A DNA stretch of 64,000 nucleotides from Senegalimassilia anaerobia JC110 (GTDB lineage Bacteria; Actinomycetota; Coriobacteriia; Coriobacteriales; Eggerthellaceae): NCBI RefSeq assembly GCF_000236865.1, contig NZ_HE611014.1, forward strand, positions 65,820-129,819. The letters are read 5' to 3'. Position numbers and translations under genes: made by a program. The notes under the pieces were generated by a model, which worked only from the letters and a program-made list of their open reading frames with translations, was not told the origin of the DNA and ran no database searches. This document shows, piece by piece, positions 63,065 through 64,000 of the stretch. Numbering within the stretch: the first letter of the stretch is position 1; each line of letters opens with the position of its first letter.

Positions 63065-64000
63065 GTGACCGGAAACATGATCGGCAGGGTGTTCAACAAC
63101 CGCTACCAAATCACCGAGCGCATCGGCATCGGCGGCATGGCCGAGGTGTACCGTGCACAAGACAACGTCTTGGGTCGTTTGGTAGCAGTGAAGGTCATGC
63201 TGCCCCAATATGCCGCAGATGAAAGCTTCACGCAGCGCTTCAAGCAGGAAGCCGCTAGCGCCGCCAACCTGCAAAGCCCCTACATCGTCAACGTGTACGA
63301 CTGGGGCCAGGACGAGGGCACGTACTACATCGTCATGGAATACGTGCGCGGCTCCGACCTGAAGACCGCCATCAACCAGCGCGGCGCCATCAACCAGCGC
63401 AAGGTCGCCGAGATCGGCAGCCAGGTATGCCAGGCGCTCTCCGTCGCCCACGGCCTCGACATCATTCATCGCGACATCAAGCCGCAGAACATCATGGTGC
63501 AGCCCGACGGCAACGTGAAGGTCATGGACTTCGGCATCGCACGCGCGAAGAACTCCACGAAGGAGCAGACCTCCAGCGTGCTGGGCACCGCTCACTATAT
63601 CTCCCCCGAGCAGGCGCAGGGCAAGGAGCTCACCGCCGCCAGCGACATCTACTCGCTCGGCATCGTGCTGTACGAGTCCGCCACGGGCAAGCTGCCCTTC
63701 GACGGCCCCGATGCGGTCAGCGTCGCCATGAAGCAGGTTCAGGACGAGCCCGTGCCGCCGCGCGAGCTCAACCCTGAGATCGACCCCTCCCTTGAGGCTA
63801 TCATCCTCAAGGCCATGTCGAAGAACCCCATGGAGCGCTTCGCAACTGCCAAGGACATGCGCTCTGCCCTGAACGATTACCTGGCCGGCCGACCCGTCGC
63901 CCTGGGCGCGGGCTTCACCGGCGCGCAAACGCAGATCATGGGCGGCGTGCCCAACATCGGCCCCATGCCCGACGGCACTGCGGTCATGCCCGCAGTGGGC
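63065..64000 (+). CDS. pknB: Ser/Thr protein kinase, PknB type, 5' part
   Basis: The first 312 residues of a kinase; the gene runs past the window end. Gly loop IGIGGMAEVY (20-29), Lys in VAVKVM, catalytic loop HRDIKPQN, DFGIA and the SPEQAQG activation-segment end are all intact. A membrane helix and PASTA repeats would be expected beyond the window, as in PknB/PrkC. GTG start with AAGGAG seven bases upstream, 74 bases after the SEDS-PBP stop. It presumably phosphorylates the FHA proteins of the same operon. Confidence 0.93.
   Translation, partial: MTGNMIGRVFNNRYQITERIGIGGMAEVYRAQDNVLGRLVAVKVMLPQYAADESFTQRFKQEAASAANLQSPYIVNVYDWGQDEGTYYIVMEYVRGSDLKTAINQRGAINQRKVAEIGSQVCQALSVAHGLDIIHRDIKPQNIMVQPDGNVKVMDFGIARAKNSTKEQTSSVLGTAHYISPEQAQGKELTAASDIYSLGIVLYESATGKLPFDGPDAVSVAMKQVQDEPVPPRELNPEIDPSLEAIILKAMSKNPMERFATAKDMRSALNDYLAGRPVALGAGFTGAQTQIMGGVPNIGPMPDGTAVMPAVG

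Overview
The window is high-GC DNA with dense, short-spaced operons. It most resembles a gut anaerobe of the Coriobacteriia (Eggerthellaceae type: Slackia, Eggerthella, Gordonibacter relatives). The grounds are two membrane-embedded regulators with LuxR-type C-termini, an orphan molybdopterin oxidoreductase with a TorD-type chaperone elsewhere, agmatine catabolism, and an actinobacterial fhaA-fhaB-stp-SEDS/PBP-pknB cluster. This placement is inference from gene content, not from a marker gene. I recognised no rRNA, tRNA, insertion sequence or true CRISPR array.

Layout. 1-4.4 kb: minus-strand agmatine operon (carbamoyltransferase, agmatine deiminase, 73-residue membrane peptide, NCS1 permease, and the first codons of another gene), visibly lower in GC than its surroundings. 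5-8.3 kb: pdxST diverging from a MocR/PdxR regulator; the shared intergenic region carries inverted repeats and an exact parS (ParB-binding) consensus. 8.3-11.2 kb: aminotransferase, universal stress protein, TauE/SafE transporter. 11.5-17.1 kb: plus-strand 5-oxoproline operon pxpB-pxpC-accB-accC-D-glutamate-cyclase-like gene-pxpA. 17.2-24.5 kb: a 2427-residue cell-surface protein with a VWA domain and about ten pilin-like repeats, divergent from a LuxR-type membrane regulator (25-26.6 kb).

26.9-34.3 kb: cstA with an unknown gene, an archaeal-type class I aldolase, and a TM2/VTT/PRC-barrel membrane operon followed by a YtxH protein. 34.5-39 kb: serS heading an operon with an unknown membrane protein, a small protein resembling the N-domain of cyanophycin synthetase, and a divergent D-Ala-D-Ala-ligase-like ATP-grasp enzyme. 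39-48 kb: molybdopterin oxidoreductase, small membrane protein, acetamidase-family enzyme, unusual Ser/Thr kinase (probably leaderless), secreted nuclease, lower-GC HNH endonuclease. 48.4-51.1 kb: SRAP repair protein, an array of three regularly spaced palindromes, groEL under a CIRCE element. 51.1-56.8 kb: LOG-family enzyme, TorD-type chaperone operon, small exported protein, second LuxR-type regulator. 57.3-64 kb: the fhaA-fhaB-stp-(FtsW/RodA-PBP fusion)-pknB cell-wall and signalling operon, cut by the window end.

The main items for follow-up are the palindrome array upstream of the SRAP gene, a 188-bp intergenic element in two ungapped copies about 5 kb apart, the origin-type parS site, the SEDS-PBP fusion, the pxp-acc operon that supplies every domain of a split urea-carboxylase-like enzyme, and the CphA-N-like/ATP-grasp pair.
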